DNA from: Tetrahymena thermophila SB210
Taxonomy: Eukaryota > Ciliophora > Oligohymenophorea > Hymenostomatida > Tetrahymenidae
Length of the DNA stretch: 64,000 nucleotides
Assembly (NCBI RefSeq): GCF_000189635.1
Contig: NW_002476370.1
Span: 496,001 to 560,000 of the forward strand
Direction: 5' to 3'
Shown: positions 37,076 to 49,496 of the stretch, one piece after another
Position numbering within the stretch: the first letter of the stretch is position 1
Layout: each line of letters opens with the position of its first letter
Notes under the pieces: generated by a model
What the model was told of the DNA's origin: nothing
The model's input: the letters and a program-made list of their open reading frames with translations, nothing else
Databases searched by the model: none
Position numbers and translations under genes: made by a program

Positions 37076-40000
37076 ATGTAGGCATACACTCTTAATTTTA
37101 ATGATTCTTATTACAGGAAGAAATATTTTAAATTTGAAGTGAAAAGCAGAGTTAGGATACTTTAATCTGTCTCTTTATTGATAACAATTCTATTTACTCC
37201 AACTATTATTATAAGTTTAATTAGAGAGTAATACTTGATAAGTATATCTCTCTTCCTGTGGATAGTTTTCCATTGGGCTAATATAGTTATTATAAATAGA
37301 ATTAAAATATGGCTAGACTACTCATAGTTTGTGAACCTTTTAATTGCTCTTTGCATCCTTTTTTAATTCTCTCACTAAGGAGATTTAAGTAAAAGTCTAC
37401 TTCGTTTTTTCTTACTAAAATAAAAGAAAATTATTTATTATTGTTTTAAACCTTCTATTTTTTTTCTGATTATTTAGATTCATCCTTTTTTTGAACAATA
37501 TTTAGAGTAATTTGAATCATCGATTTATGGATTCGCCTTGTAAACATATTCAGCCACTCTCATGATGGTAGGCACCAACTATTTTATAGATATTTTAGGA
37601 TAGCTTTTGATTACATTTGGCTTTTTCTTAGTACTAAATATAGAAATCAGTTTTAGTAATTGTGCTATTCTACTACTATGCTTTGTGATGCTGTGCTAAG
37701 TCAAATATTAAATTGAAAAAAGTAAAAGACTTCTATTTTATTTCAAGGAGAAGGAAAAGGTATTCATTCATCTATCATACTTATTATTAATTATACGTTA
37801 TTCATTTGATTTTTAGTATATTATATTTGATTTAATTTATTTTCTTAATTTTTAAATAGAAATTAGGGTAATCTTTTAGAGATACAGTTACTAACCCAAT
37901 GCTTGTGATTACTCTCAAAAAGAAATAAAATGTATTTGAGCTTTTTACTTAGAACGAACATTTTAAAAGCTAATTCTAAGAAGTTAGAGACAATCTTTCA
38001 TTAACCGAGTTCATGAATACATTTTATGTAACTAAATTTATATTTTGGTATTTTTATAATTCTAATCAATTTATCATATTTGGTTATTAGATCAGGTAGT
38101 TGTAAAAATTAAATCAAAAAGATGAAAATCAATCTGGAAGCTAATACTCTTGGAATACTTAAAACTAATTTATTTCCTTAAATTCTTATTTATAAAAATA
38201 CTGCTAAGCTTTATAAGAGAAAGAATAGAGTACCAAAAATAAAAAAAATATGCTTCTTTATTTGCTTAATTCATAATTTGGAGTCATCGACTGTGATTAA
38301 ATCCTTAAGAATAGCATCATGGAGTTTTTAGGTATTAAATAGAGTGCTGATTGTATGGCTAATTCTCCATCCAAGGAAAGAAAAAAGTATAAATTAAAAA
38401 TCGGAAGTAAAAAATACATAAAAAAATTAGCATTTAATAATTAAATAAGTATTTTGAATAAACTAAATTGGATTATTGAATTAAAAAAATCACAAAATTG
38501 TGATTACCAATTCACTCAATAAAAATTATTAAAAATACTTTAAAATTTGTGATTGATATTTATTAAAAAAGCAAAATTTTTAATTATTTCTTTTATAAAC
38601 AAAAAGTAAACTAAAGTGATCAAATCCATATTATTTTATTCTTTGAAGAAATAAACTCTACCTTGCCTTCATCTTAAATATAAGAAAAAGTGAATATCAC
38701 AAAAGCCTATCAAAAGACAACTGAAATTTTATATTAGAAGGTAAATTAATTTTTATATTAACATTATAATTAAAAAGTCATAAAATCATTAATAATATTT
38801 TTGATCAAATATTTTATTATTGCATAAAATAAATACAAAATCATCTTAAAAAATTAAATTTAGCTAAAATTAGTTCATAAAAATAGATTTAAATTAATTT
38901 ATAAAATTATTAATCTACAATAATATTTCAAAAAGAAAATTCATTACTAACTTTTCAAAGTTTTTTAACCTAAATATGAAGAAAACAATTTCAATTTTCT
39001 ATCAAATAAAACATTTTTTCTATTAAAAAAAAATTTTTAATATGAAAAATTTTAATATTTTTAATTCAACAATAGAAATAAAATTCTTTTATAATAAATC
39101 TATACAAACTTAGAATAATTATTTTTGTTTGAATAATTTTCAAAATTAAAATATAACAAAAAAATTATTATTTTTAATAGTTTAGAAATATTTTTATTAA
39201 TTCTTGATAGCTTTATTAACTATAGAAGTTAAATTCTTTAAATTAAATCAATTTAAAACTAAAATAACTATTTATATTGGAATAAATTGTAAGATTAAAA
39301 TATAACTCAAAAAAAAAAAAAATATTATCAATAATAATTTTTTGATGAATTTTTCATTTTATGGATAATATAAGTCAAATTAAATAAATCTAAATCTGTT
39401 TATATTTAAATAATTATTTTTAAAGGAATAAATATTATAATCAAAAATTAAATTAAAAATAAAATAAATTATTTAAAATAATAAATTTTACCAGTTTTTA
39501 TTTACCGTTTTTTTTTTGACATAAATTTTAATTTAGTAAAATTCATATTATAATAAATTATAATTTTAAAAAAGATTGTGAAAAACTTGGGACATTTAAT
39601 AATCTGCACAAATTCCTTAATTTAATAAGTACAATCAGATTCTTAGGCTAAGGCCAAAAAGATACTTCATAGAGCAGTTACTGGGTTAAACTATTTTTAC
39701 AATGCACATGATTACTTAAATTATCAATAAGGTGTTTTGGATATAAAAACGACTTAATTTTCTCTTTAAAGCCTAATTTCAGATATTTAAAGTGTATTTA
39801 AATAAATTTTATAAGATTCCAAAATATAGTTTGACGTAGAATGTGATAATTCTATAAACAAAAATGTTAATTTTATTGTAACTTCAGATAAGAGGAGATT
39901 AATACAATGCATGATAAATTTGATAAATTTCTCTATTAGAAGCATCCATAAAAAATAATAAACATCTACTTAAGATAATTAGAATGGCAGCTAAGAAAAT

Positions 40001-41041
40001 ATAAAAGTATAAAGTAAATTATAATAGTTTAGTTAAGACTAATAAATGTAAGAATATATCTTGGTTAATTTTTCTAAGTCTGTTGAAAAAAATTAAGACT
40101 GCATTAAAATTTCTATAAAAGACTCTGGATAAGTCAATTTAACTCAAAGAGTTTCAGACTCACTTAAAATATCAAGCGATCTTCATTCGTTTAATATGCA
40201 AAAAATATCTCTTTTTGTTACAGAGCAAATTGTACAAAAGCTAGGGCCTGAAGGTTAAAAGATTCGTACAAGTAATAAAAAGTCTTAAAATAAATGCTCA
40301 TTTTTAGTGAATATAAATTCTCTGTAAATGTAAATGGAATAAGCCAAATAAGTTTAAAAATAATAAAACTAAAACCTTATTTCTGATATCAATGACTATG
40401 GATTTAAGCTTAGTTCAAGAAATTATGAGTCTTAAAGCAAAATCTTTTTAACAACAGAAAATAATGACGCAGAATCTCCTCATCATAATCAAAAAGTAAA
40501 TGAAACCATAATAGTAAATAAATAAATAAATTTTGCTAGATGCAGCATTTAATCAGACGCCGCCTGTTAAGTTCCTAATGAAAATTTGACTCCTAATTAA
40601 ATAAATTCTGTTTTAGTTCCTAAAAGTAACTTCCAAAATTCATTTATCATATCAAACTCGTAGAATTCCCCAATAGGTCATAAAATGGCTGCTAAATCTA
40701 TACAATTTGTAAATTCTCCTTAAATAATTGAGGATGAAAGCAGATTTAATAAAAGTTAACTAAATCATCTTGTCAGATATCATAAAGATATTAATTAATC
40801 TTATGATAAATATGCATATGATCATAATGATTCACATTTAAAGTTCAATGACCGAGAAATCTCAATTAATCAAATAAGCTTAATAACTGATTACAGAGAT
40901 TTTCATCATCACGCAATTAATGATAACAATGTTACATAGCATACAACTAACATAATTTAAGAAGCTCTATCAAAGCAAGGAGATTCAATTAATTAAAAAA
41001 TAATTTCAAAATAAAATTCTAATTTATCTAAAAACGATTGA
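37076..41041 (+). CDS. membrane protein with degenerate histidine-kinase core
   Basis: This four-exon model has 987 residues: 37076-37759, 37860-38548, 38617-38740 and 39575-41041; the total closes in frame. The N-terminal ~230 residues hold about six membrane helices (SLLITILFTPTIIISLI, LISISLFLWIVFHWANIVII and others). A PAS-like or linker region follows, then a dimerisation helix (VKNLGHLIICTNSLIQQVQ) and a GHKL-type ATPase-like region (DKRRLIQCMINLINFSIRSI; IKDSGQ). The layout is that of ciliate sensor histidine kinases. However, the N-box Asn is displaced, the second Gly of DxGxG is absent and no receiver domain follows, so it may be a pseudokinase scaffold. The C-terminal ~250 residues are Asn/Gln/Ser-rich. 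The intron at 38549-38616 is the least certain boundary. The last intron is 834 nt and repeat-rich. Confidence 0.72.
39000..39480. repeat. degenerate ~147-bp repeats inside the last intron of the kinase-like gene
   Basis: A block of the form attaaaatataac preceded by aaataact/aataatt..ttg recurs near 39146 and 39293, with a weaker third copy near 39435. All lie within the 834-nt intron, and the copies are strongly diverged. Confidence 0.45.
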
Positions 41042-41062
41042 ATTTATTTTTGTTTAAGTAAA

Positions 41063-41093
<31 letters not shown>

Positions 41094-41213
41094 TAAATTA
41101 GTTAAATTAAATATTGTTTTATTTAAGATGTATAATATTATTTATTTAATAAGAATATTAAAATATAAAAATGCACTTTAATACTTATTATTTAATTTAA
41201 TTTATGTGTTTAT

Positions 41214-42610
41214 TCATTAAGAACTTTGAATATTTCTACGAGCAAGCAGATCATAATACCATTCTTTAGTGAATTTCAGATCCTATTCTGGAATATCTAG
41301 GCTCTTTCTGAGGTGCTTGGCAGCAGCCATTATTGATCTTTGATTAACAGGCTCTTGAGAATTAAATATAGATTTTACTAGCTGTGATTCAAACTTAGTG
41401 TACCAAGGCGAGTTGAAATTTGGATTTACTTCAAGTACTTTATCAAGGTTAAAACCATTAGGTAAATAAGGTTATTCTTGATTGTTTTGCTTGTTTCCAT
41501 CTGGTGAGCACTCGTTTGAAGAGGCGAAGGTATCTTCTTAATATTATTTTACACTATTTCTTAGTTTTTAGTTAAAAGTGTCTTCACTATACATTTTATT
41601 ATATATATTCTGCTAGTTTTTAACTTAATATTCTTCTTGCATATCATTTGAGTTAGTAGAAGACATTTTGTTATCATCTAATTCCTAATCCATCTTCTAT
41701 TACTCATATTATTTCATTTATTTTTTCATTTCATAGTCATAATCATGTTTGTCAGCATACTTTTCCATTTATTTTAGCTATTGAATTTCTGCTTCATTAG
41801 GTTTATAGCTATCATCAATTGGAATTTGGCCCTTTATTATTTATTAAAATAGATTTATTAGAAATGTTTAATTTGATTTTAAATATAACTTTGAAATTGA
41901 CTAAATTTGATTTATTTAAGTAAGAGTTATTTTATTTCAATAATAATTTAAATTATGAATGATAAATAAAGTTAAATTGATATTAACTCATTAAAATTTT
42001 GAAAATATTTTATTAATTTGTTAACTTTGGCAATGCTTGGAAATTAAAAAATTTGTTAAATACAATTTTATTGCTTTAATAATCTTAGTGAATTTTTGCT
42101 CATAAAAATTGATGTTATAATTGTAACTAATAATTAGCCAAATTGAGTAAATTTAATTAAAATTAAACTAAAAAATAGTAAAAATTAATTATCTAAAATA
42201 TGAAAAAGAAAAATTTTTACTCTTTGCATTTCTATCCTCCATCTAATAATGTTAGTATAAAGAACGTTAGCATATTTTTCAATAGATTTCAGATTATAAA
42301 TTTCGCAAAGTTTCACGATATAATTTTTGTATGCATCTGTGTAAAGTCTTCTGCCAGATTTAAAAATATATTTATCAGGATTATCATCAGCTGATTACCC
42401 TTGATCATCCTTGTGAGATGGTTTTTAGATAACTTTTTCTTATTTAGCTTAGCCAGATTTAAATTCTTAGCGATAAATATCTACAATTTTTTATTTAGTT
42501 TTTAGAAGTACTCTTTTCTTATCTTTAAGTAAGTCCATTTTTCTTTCAATTTCTTCAAGCGATTGCTAGATTTTTTTCAAGTCAGCTTTCATATCTTTGT
42601 TTGAAATCAT
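41214..42610 (-). CDS. protein with helix-turn-helix-like segment and coiled coil, unknown
   Basis: This is a 335-residue, two-exon gene: 42610-42221 and 41831-41214, with a 389-nt phase-0 intron. The N-terminal ~45 residues form a charged coiled coil (MKADLKKIQQSLEEIERKMD). Around residues 85-130 the sequence RRLYTDAYKNYIVKLCEIYN, followed by SIEKYANVLYTNIIRWRIEM, has the helix spacing of homeodomain-like/transposase-type helix-turn-helix segments with a terminal WR motif. This suggests DNA binding. After the intron the protein is Gln/Asn/Glu-rich and ends with a basic helical part (AAAKHLRKSLDI). It is probably nuclear; no catalytic motif was seen. It is convergent with the kinase-like gene, whose stop is only 172 bp away. 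Confidence 0.7.
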
Positions 42611-43684
42611 ATTGGTTTTCTATGTGTATTAATCAGAAATTATAATTTTTGATAGATTTTTTGATCTTTTTTTAAGAATTTTAATTTGTTTTGAAAATAT
42701 TTTTTATAAAAAATAATCTTTAATTGAAAATTGCTTTAGTTATAAAGTTATTTTTTGCTATTAATTAGAGGGATTTATTGAATTTTATTTTTAAATTTAG
42801 AAGCTATTGTTAATTTATCAAAAAAAAATAACATTCTATATATAAAAATATTCATTAAAGATAGATTTTTAAGTTTCTAAAAATTTATTTTATCGATCAT
42901 TCCAACCAAACATAGAGAAAATTAGTAAATTATTTTTCAGTAAGCTTTTTATTTAATATATTATATATAGCTATAAAACCAAACAATCACAAGCATTTTC
43001 AAAATTAATCCTCAAATTTTTTCTTTAAGCATATTCAAAATAGAATTTTTGTGTATTTAAAAACTTCACAACAAACAAATATTTTTTAGTTTCAATCGAT
43101 GTAATTTTTTAAACTATTTTGATAAAATTAAGATTAAAAATATAATTTTCAATAAATTTATTTACATATTTTTTTATTTTAACAAACACAAAATATATTT
43201 TCTACTAACTAAAAAAGATTGTAAAAATAAATAAATTTCAATATTTATTTGTTAATTCTTTACTTAAAATCTATTTTGACATAAAATTTTTAAACGATTT
43301 TAATAAGAAAAGTAAATTTTATGAGAATTTTATAACAATTTTGATAAGAAATGTAAATTTTATTCAGAATTTTTTATGTCAAAGATATTTTAAGCTTGAT
43401 TATTTAGTAAAATTTATTTGATTTTAGAAAAGATTTTAATCTTATAAAAAATAAATAAATATATTTTAATCCAAAAAAATGTTAAATGTTTTATTTGATA
43501 AAAAAGAAATTAATTACGCATATTAAAAATTAATACTTAGTTTTTCCAAAGAAAAATTAAACTTTGAAGTCAAATAAATATAATACTTGACCATATTGAC
43601 ATATAATTAATATTCTCAAATTTGTATTTATCTTTTGGCATATAATTATTAGATTTGAAGTATTACTAAAGTAATTTCCTTTAT
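42611..43684. other. intergenic, A+T-rich
   Basis: This 1.1-kb spacer lies between two minus-strand genes and holds the promoter of the helix-turn-helix-like gene. No gene was seen. Confidence 0.6.
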
Positions 43685-45255
43685 TCATATTTAATCATCA
43701 TCGAAAAATGGCTAGAAAGTTTATAACTGCTGTATAGATACTTTAGAATTTAGTATTGTTTGTTTTCTGAAATACCACTTTTGCATAATACAAAGCATGA
43801 TAGAAGTAGTGACAAAAGAGATCATGATTGTATCTAAAAGATCTATAGATTCATAGTAGATTTATTTAGTTTTAAGGACGTCAGAAATTATTTAAGGGCT
43901 ACTGATTTTAGCATTAGAAGTTATGTCTTAGAATAGATACCTGTATTTCAAAATACTCTTGATGAAAAAGAACCATAAAGCAATTATTTAGAATAGCTTA
44001 AACCCAAGTTTGAAATTTTCAATTCTATCAGTGGATATCCAACTTAGCAAAGCTACAAGAATTGCAGTTATTAAATTCAAAAACAAAAAGAATACTTAGA
44101 TATTATCTTGATAAATAATATCTTCATTCCACCATTAAATGTAGCTTTCATATTAATCTCTATGTTTAAGATCCCAAGGTACTTAATGTATAATCATAGA
44201 AGTGTATTTATATTAATTTGTAGGATTGAAATCATTGATTTAATTTAAAAAGTTCATATCGTTTGCCTCATAAAAATCATGTTCACTCATATCAAATACA
44301 GTATTGTATAGATAATCTCTATCGCATTAATTAGAATATTTCATCCTTTTGAAAATTTCGTGATATTTACGATCTTAAAACATGCTCGCTAATTTATTTT
44401 TATAAAAATACTTTTGTTTTATACATTTCTAACATAAAATCAATAAGATTTAATAATAAAAATAAAGGTTAATTATAAATTTACCATCTTTGTTAATACA
44501 TTTTGTTTCTCCTTCTACAATCTCGAAGCCTAAAAGAGGTAATTAATTTGGAGCTTACCTTTAAGGTGACAGTTATTATTAATATGATCCATTAGCGGAT
44601 TATATTTCATCCATTTAAATATTATTAATTGGACAATCTTTCTCTGAATTAGCGCAAATGAATGAGTTAAATTCTGATATGAATGAACAAACTACTTCAT
44701 TTTGATCACATTATTATTTCTATTATATGTTTATATTCATATACTTTCCACAAATTCTTATATTTTCATTTCCTTATTTGATTTTATATTAAAAACTAAT
44801 AAAGTTATGAATAAGTTTAGATCATTATTACCTAACTTTAGGATACTTAATTTCTTGGGTTTTTAATCTTCAAAGAATTGACATTGCTCTCTCTCATCGA
44901 CATAAGTTTCACCTTATTTATAAGGCAACACATTTTGTCTACATAAATAAAATGGCTTATAACCTTAAAATTCATAATTAAAGATATCATGATAATCTTA
45001 GGGGCAATCATCGTGTTGATTTTCGCTTTCTTTTATGACAATTATGTCCTTAATTTGCGGTTTATCATATAAACTCATTATATGATCATTTTTACTATTA
45101 ATAGCAGCTATTTTAAAATGAGAAACTAAAGGTAACACTATAGCTACTAAATCTATTGCTAAAATTATTCCAAATATTAACCAATACTTCCCTACTGGTT
45201 TTAAGATGTGCTATTAATTAGCGCTTTAGCTATTTTATTGAGACTGATTTCTCAT
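43685..45255 (-). CDS. four-helix membrane protein with Cys-rich loop, unknown
   Basis: The predicted protein has 471 residues in three exons: 45255-44832, 44772-44485 and 44388-43685; introns of 59 and 96 nt are GT-AG and the phases agree. A short Gln-rich N-terminus is followed by a membrane helix (YWLIFGIILAIDLVAIVLPLV) and a ~230-residue loop with paired Cys residues (DDCPQDY, YLCRQN, EQCQFF, IRICGK, QCDQNE, VVCSF, FICANSEKDCP), as expected of a disulfide-bonded lumenal or extracellular domain. Three further helices follow (VFFLFLNLITAILVALLSWI, FQIIALWFFFIKSI, IMISFVTTSIMLCIM). No family was recognised. The four-helix layout with one large loop between helices 1 and 2 could suit a receptor or a small channel; this is inference only. 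Confidence 0.72.
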
Positions 45256-46142
45256 GAAACTAAAAAGTATATTTTAAATAACAAATTAATTGAAGTTAAT
45301 AATTACTTTGATAAAAAATTATAAAAAAAGGAATATCTTGATCTAAATTTCTTTTATTAAGGTTTTTATTGAATCTAATAAGTATTATCTGATAATAAAA
45401 ATATCTATAATTGGTATCAATACTTGATTAAATTTATAAAATAATTGATTTACAATAATTACTTACTATAATAAATTAGTATTAAGATTTAAATATTAAA
45501 GCATTATTTATCAATTCTTCATAAATAATTCATATTAAATTCTTATTTTTTTATCAAAAAATTATTTTCTTATTAATTTTAAATTATATTAAATTATTAA
45601 TATTCTTTATTTTTATTTTATTTTATTGTTTTTTGATTTAATTTGCATTTTTATTTATTAAAAAGTAATTCAAAATTATTTCTAAAAATTTCTTTCAAAA
45701 AAAAATTTTATTTGAAGAATCTTAAAAATTAAAATGGCATTTTTATATTATATTTTATAATTTAAAAACATATTTTTTGAATAATCTAAAAAGTATATAT
45801 GAAATTGTAGAAAATCATCAAAGAAAATTACAAAGTATGTTTATTAATTTTATTTCAATTTAAGAAGCTATTTATGAATTTGTGTTTTTATCCAACTTTT
45901 TAGAATAATTTTTAACTAAAATATAAACCAAATAGATTTCATAAACAAAATATCTTTTTAAATTTTAACTGTATAATTTGGTTTATTTTTTAACTTTATC
46001 ATAAATAAAATCAATTTTTAAATCTTAAAAAAATTTTTGAAAGAAAGTAAAACATTTGAATTTTTTTTTATTAATATCGGTTTTCTTATTGATCCTCAAG
46101 TTTATTGTTAATTTATTTATATGATTTATTATAAATATCTCT
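45256..46142. other. intergenic, A+T-rich
   Basis: This spacer lies between two minus-strand genes. No coding-like frame was seen. Confidence 0.6.
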
Positions 46143-48327
46143 TCATTTAATAAAAAAAATTTTTTATTACCCTTAAAATGTTTCATCTTGTTTTTCTACA
46201 TCTAACTTCTAGTCTAGTTCCTATTATATTTCTTCTTCTAATTGTTAATTTTTTTCTTCTTCTAATTGTTAATTTCCTTCCTCATCTTCTTGTTATTAGT
46301 CTCCTTCTTCCTCTACTAACTATTAATCTTGATTTACTTGCTATGATTAATCATCATCATCTTCTTCTTCTATTTATGACTAATTATCTTCTTATTCTTC
46401 ATAATCTTATTCTTACTCTTCTTCATCTTATTCTTATTGTTCTTCTTCTTATACTTGATTTTGGTAGTCATTAGCGCCTTCATTTTACTCCTCTTGTTAA
46501 TTTTAAGTATACTCATAACAAAACGATAGAATTAAATTATCGAAAATAGAGTTTGCATAGATAGGAGGGATGATTGTATTTTTATTATATAATTTTGTTA
46601 GTAGAATTATTTACTTATTAATTTGATAGAAAAATGTAAAATATTCATGTAAATAAGTTTAAAATGATGGATCTATTTCTAAATTATCTCTTAGTTGATT
46701 TCTTATACTCTTTAGTGTTTATGTAATAATAGAAAATTCTTCTTAACTTTCATAATAGAATGAAACAGGTTCTTCTTAAATTTAGCTTTAATCTTGAGTT
46801 TAACTTGTAGAATTTACTTATCCATTTGTATTTGTTTAAGGGATAAATTATTATATAAATTAACTATAAACTGCTTCTCTTTATTCTAAAATGTACTCCC
46901 AAGCGTATGCTTGACCAAGATCGATCATGCTTTGATTTTGATCAGTAAGATAATTCAATATTTATACAATTGCTTATAGATTAGAGATTAAGACAACTTC
47001 AAACTAAAGGCATTCTTAAATTCTATTGTTTAAAATAAGATAGCTAGAAAACTGCTCTGCTTATTAAATTAAAGATTCATCTATGTTTAACTCTTAAATC
47101 TTTTCTTATTTTTTTTATATTAATTGGTGTAATTAATTTTCGATATTTAAAGAAATAATCCAATTAATTTTTTTAGATGTTTAAGCAAATCTAATAATTT
47201 CTTTTACAGATAAAAATGGGAGAATACGATTTAAATTATTCTTATTTAAAAACGCATAAATGTTATTTTCTTTCCTGAATTTCTCACCTTAAATTCGTTT
47301 GACAACTATTGGTCTTACTCTTTCAAATCCTTTCCAGTTTATATATCTAATAATTTAGCTTTTCATTTCTCTTTCACCAATTTCATCTTCATCAAATTTG
47401 AAGACAGTTCTAATTGCTCTTTGTTCCTACAAAATTGATAGAAACAAATTTAATTTTTAACTTAAGTTTTTGCTTTAAGTAAGCTCTACTAATGTGTTTT
47501 TCTGGTTGACTTACGAAGAATATGAACATTCTTCTAAATTAAACACATCCGAAAAGCTTTCTCTAACTCCTCTTTATTTTACATAAGGAATTACTTCACT
47601 TATATCCTTAATTTAAGCTCCTTGATCAATCAGATCATTAAAAAGAATTGTTAATTGAAGTAAATGATCCTATACATTTAGTTATAAAAGCTCTTTCTCT
47701 TAAAATTTTTCACTTTGATAATAAAATTTCATCTTATTTTTCATATGAAATAGCATGGTTTCATAAAGTGCAGTTTTTTTTTGTTTTTCAAAACATTTTA
47801 TTTGCTTTTAAAAGGTATTGCACAAAAAATATTTCTTAACTCTAATTCTAATTTGATTGCTCATATTAGCAAATTAATTAAGCTTATCTATGTCCAAGAA
47901 AGATAACACTTAATCAAAGATATGTAGATCCATGATCTTAATTAAGAAAAGAGAATATATCCTATCTTTTAATTCTGTTTAAACCTGTCTATTGTTTTTT
48001 CTATTATTAATGTCTTAGAAATTTCTTATAACCTAAGTATTTTCTTCTATTTTCATCACCTCATCTAAAAAAAAATATTTTAATTTTACATTTAAGTGTT
48101 TCAATTAAATGCTAAATAATATAAATAGCAATTATGTCTTAATCATTTCATATTTTATTTATCATTTATCTTATTAGTTTGCGCCGAATAAGTATTTATT
48201 AAAAAATTTATTAATTACCTTCTTCTCTCTGATCTTGCTTCAAATGATTCTCATCAAAAAATGATGCATTTTTATTAACTACTTTATTTAATTCTAACTC
48301 CTTATTTTAATTACCGAGACTAATCAT
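46143..48327 (-). CDS. F-box-like protein with acidic Gln-rich tail
   Basis: This 676-residue model has two exons: 48327-48219 and 48064-46143, with a 152-nt GT-AG intron in phase 1. Two F-box-like segments are visible: MDLHIFDQVLSFLDIDKLNQ near residue 65 and LNRILPFLSVKEIIRFAQTS near 320. Both show the spaced Leu/Ile pattern of the Skp1-binding motif. The middle and C-terminal parts are helical and Gln-rich. The last ~130 residues are low-complexity, dominated by Glu, Gln and Asp (QVQEEEQQEQDEEEQEQD), with most Gln codons TAA or TAG. F-box proteins usually recruit substrates to SCF ubiquitin ligases; the target is unknown. The match is by pattern only and the F-box is divergent. The upstream exon is supported by its clean splice sites and correct phase. 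Confidence 0.68.
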
Positions 48328-49496
48328 TCTTTATTCAAATAATATTTTACTATGACTCAAACTTTTTTATTATATTTAATAGGAAGATTAAACTTTATAT
48401 CAATTATGTAAATTGAGTTACTTTTAGAAACCTTAGATTTTGAAATTAACTATTTTATTACCTATCTAATTATTATTCATAATTTGGAAAGATTATTTGT
48501 TTTTAAGTAATATTTTTACATCATTTTCCTATTCTCTCTTATTAAAATAAAAAGAGATTTTTAACAAAAAATATTTAAATTAATTAAATTTACCAATTAA
48601 ATAGCAAATGAAAAGAGTTATTATGATTATTAATTCTAAATTTTTATCTTCTACTTAAATTTATATATTATGCTTTTGTTTCAATATTTACCACATAAAA
48701 TTAATTAAAATTAATCTCAAAATAAAAAAATATTATTTAATATTAACAAAAAATTAAAAAAAATAATACAAATTTTGATGACTTTCAAATACTTTAAAAT
48801 AAATTTTAATTTTTTATGAACAAATAATTTTATTTTATTTTTATTTAAAAATTAAACTTAGATTTACTAATCAAGAATATAATTTTATTTTAAATATTTT
48901 TTGCTTTCAGTCCTTATTTAAATAAATGAATGAACTAAAAAGTTAACATTTTATTTTTTTTTATTTTAAGAAAATGGTTTTATTACTAAGATAATTAAAG
49001 AAATGTTAACTGATATTCTATATAATTTAACTTTATATTAAAAAATGAAAATACTTAAATACATTTTAAAATAGATAAATATCTTAGTAGATGGATTATA
49101 AACACTTGGAATAGATGTAGAAAAATTTAATTTAAAATATTTGTTGCTTTTTTTAAAAAAATTATCTCCTATTTCAATAAATATTTTGAATTAATTTATT
49201 TTTAATAGTAAAATAGATTACATGTTTAAAAATTTTTTGATCAAATTAGAATGGAAATGAATAAACACTTTTTAAATCATATCAGAAATTTAATTGAGTG
49301 AGAAGAATTATTATAATCTGTATTAAGTACTAGTCAAAGAATTATGATAAATTAAATAAATAAATAAATCATTAAATAAAAACTAAGTAGAAGGAAACTT
49401 TTACCTAAAAATACAAAATTCAAAATACCGAAAGGTCGAAATCTTAAGGATCAACAAATAATATTTGAATATTCTCTTAGAATTTTCAGCAAGGAA
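48328..49496. other. intergenic between divergent genes
   Basis: This is A+T-rich and holds the promoters of the F-box-like gene and the eRF1-like gene. From 49344 an in-frame ATG would extend the eRF1-like protein by 51 residues; its codons are AT-simple at first and then Lys/Arg-rich. Confidence 0.55.

Noticed and set aside
37760-37859. Possible in-frame retention of intron 1 in the kinase-like gene
   Set aside because: The intron has no TGA in frame, but reading through it leads to a TGA shortly after. Splicing keeps the long downstream frame open.
42200-42394. Plus-strand 64-codon frame
   Set aside because: It is antisense to exon 1 and the splice site of the helix-turn-helix-like gene.
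46178-46474. Plus-strand frame rich in Leu/Ile across 46.2-46.5 kb
   Set aside because: It is the reverse complement of the Glu/Gln-rich tail of the minus-strand F-box-like gene. The composition is explained by the GAA/TAA codons of that gene.
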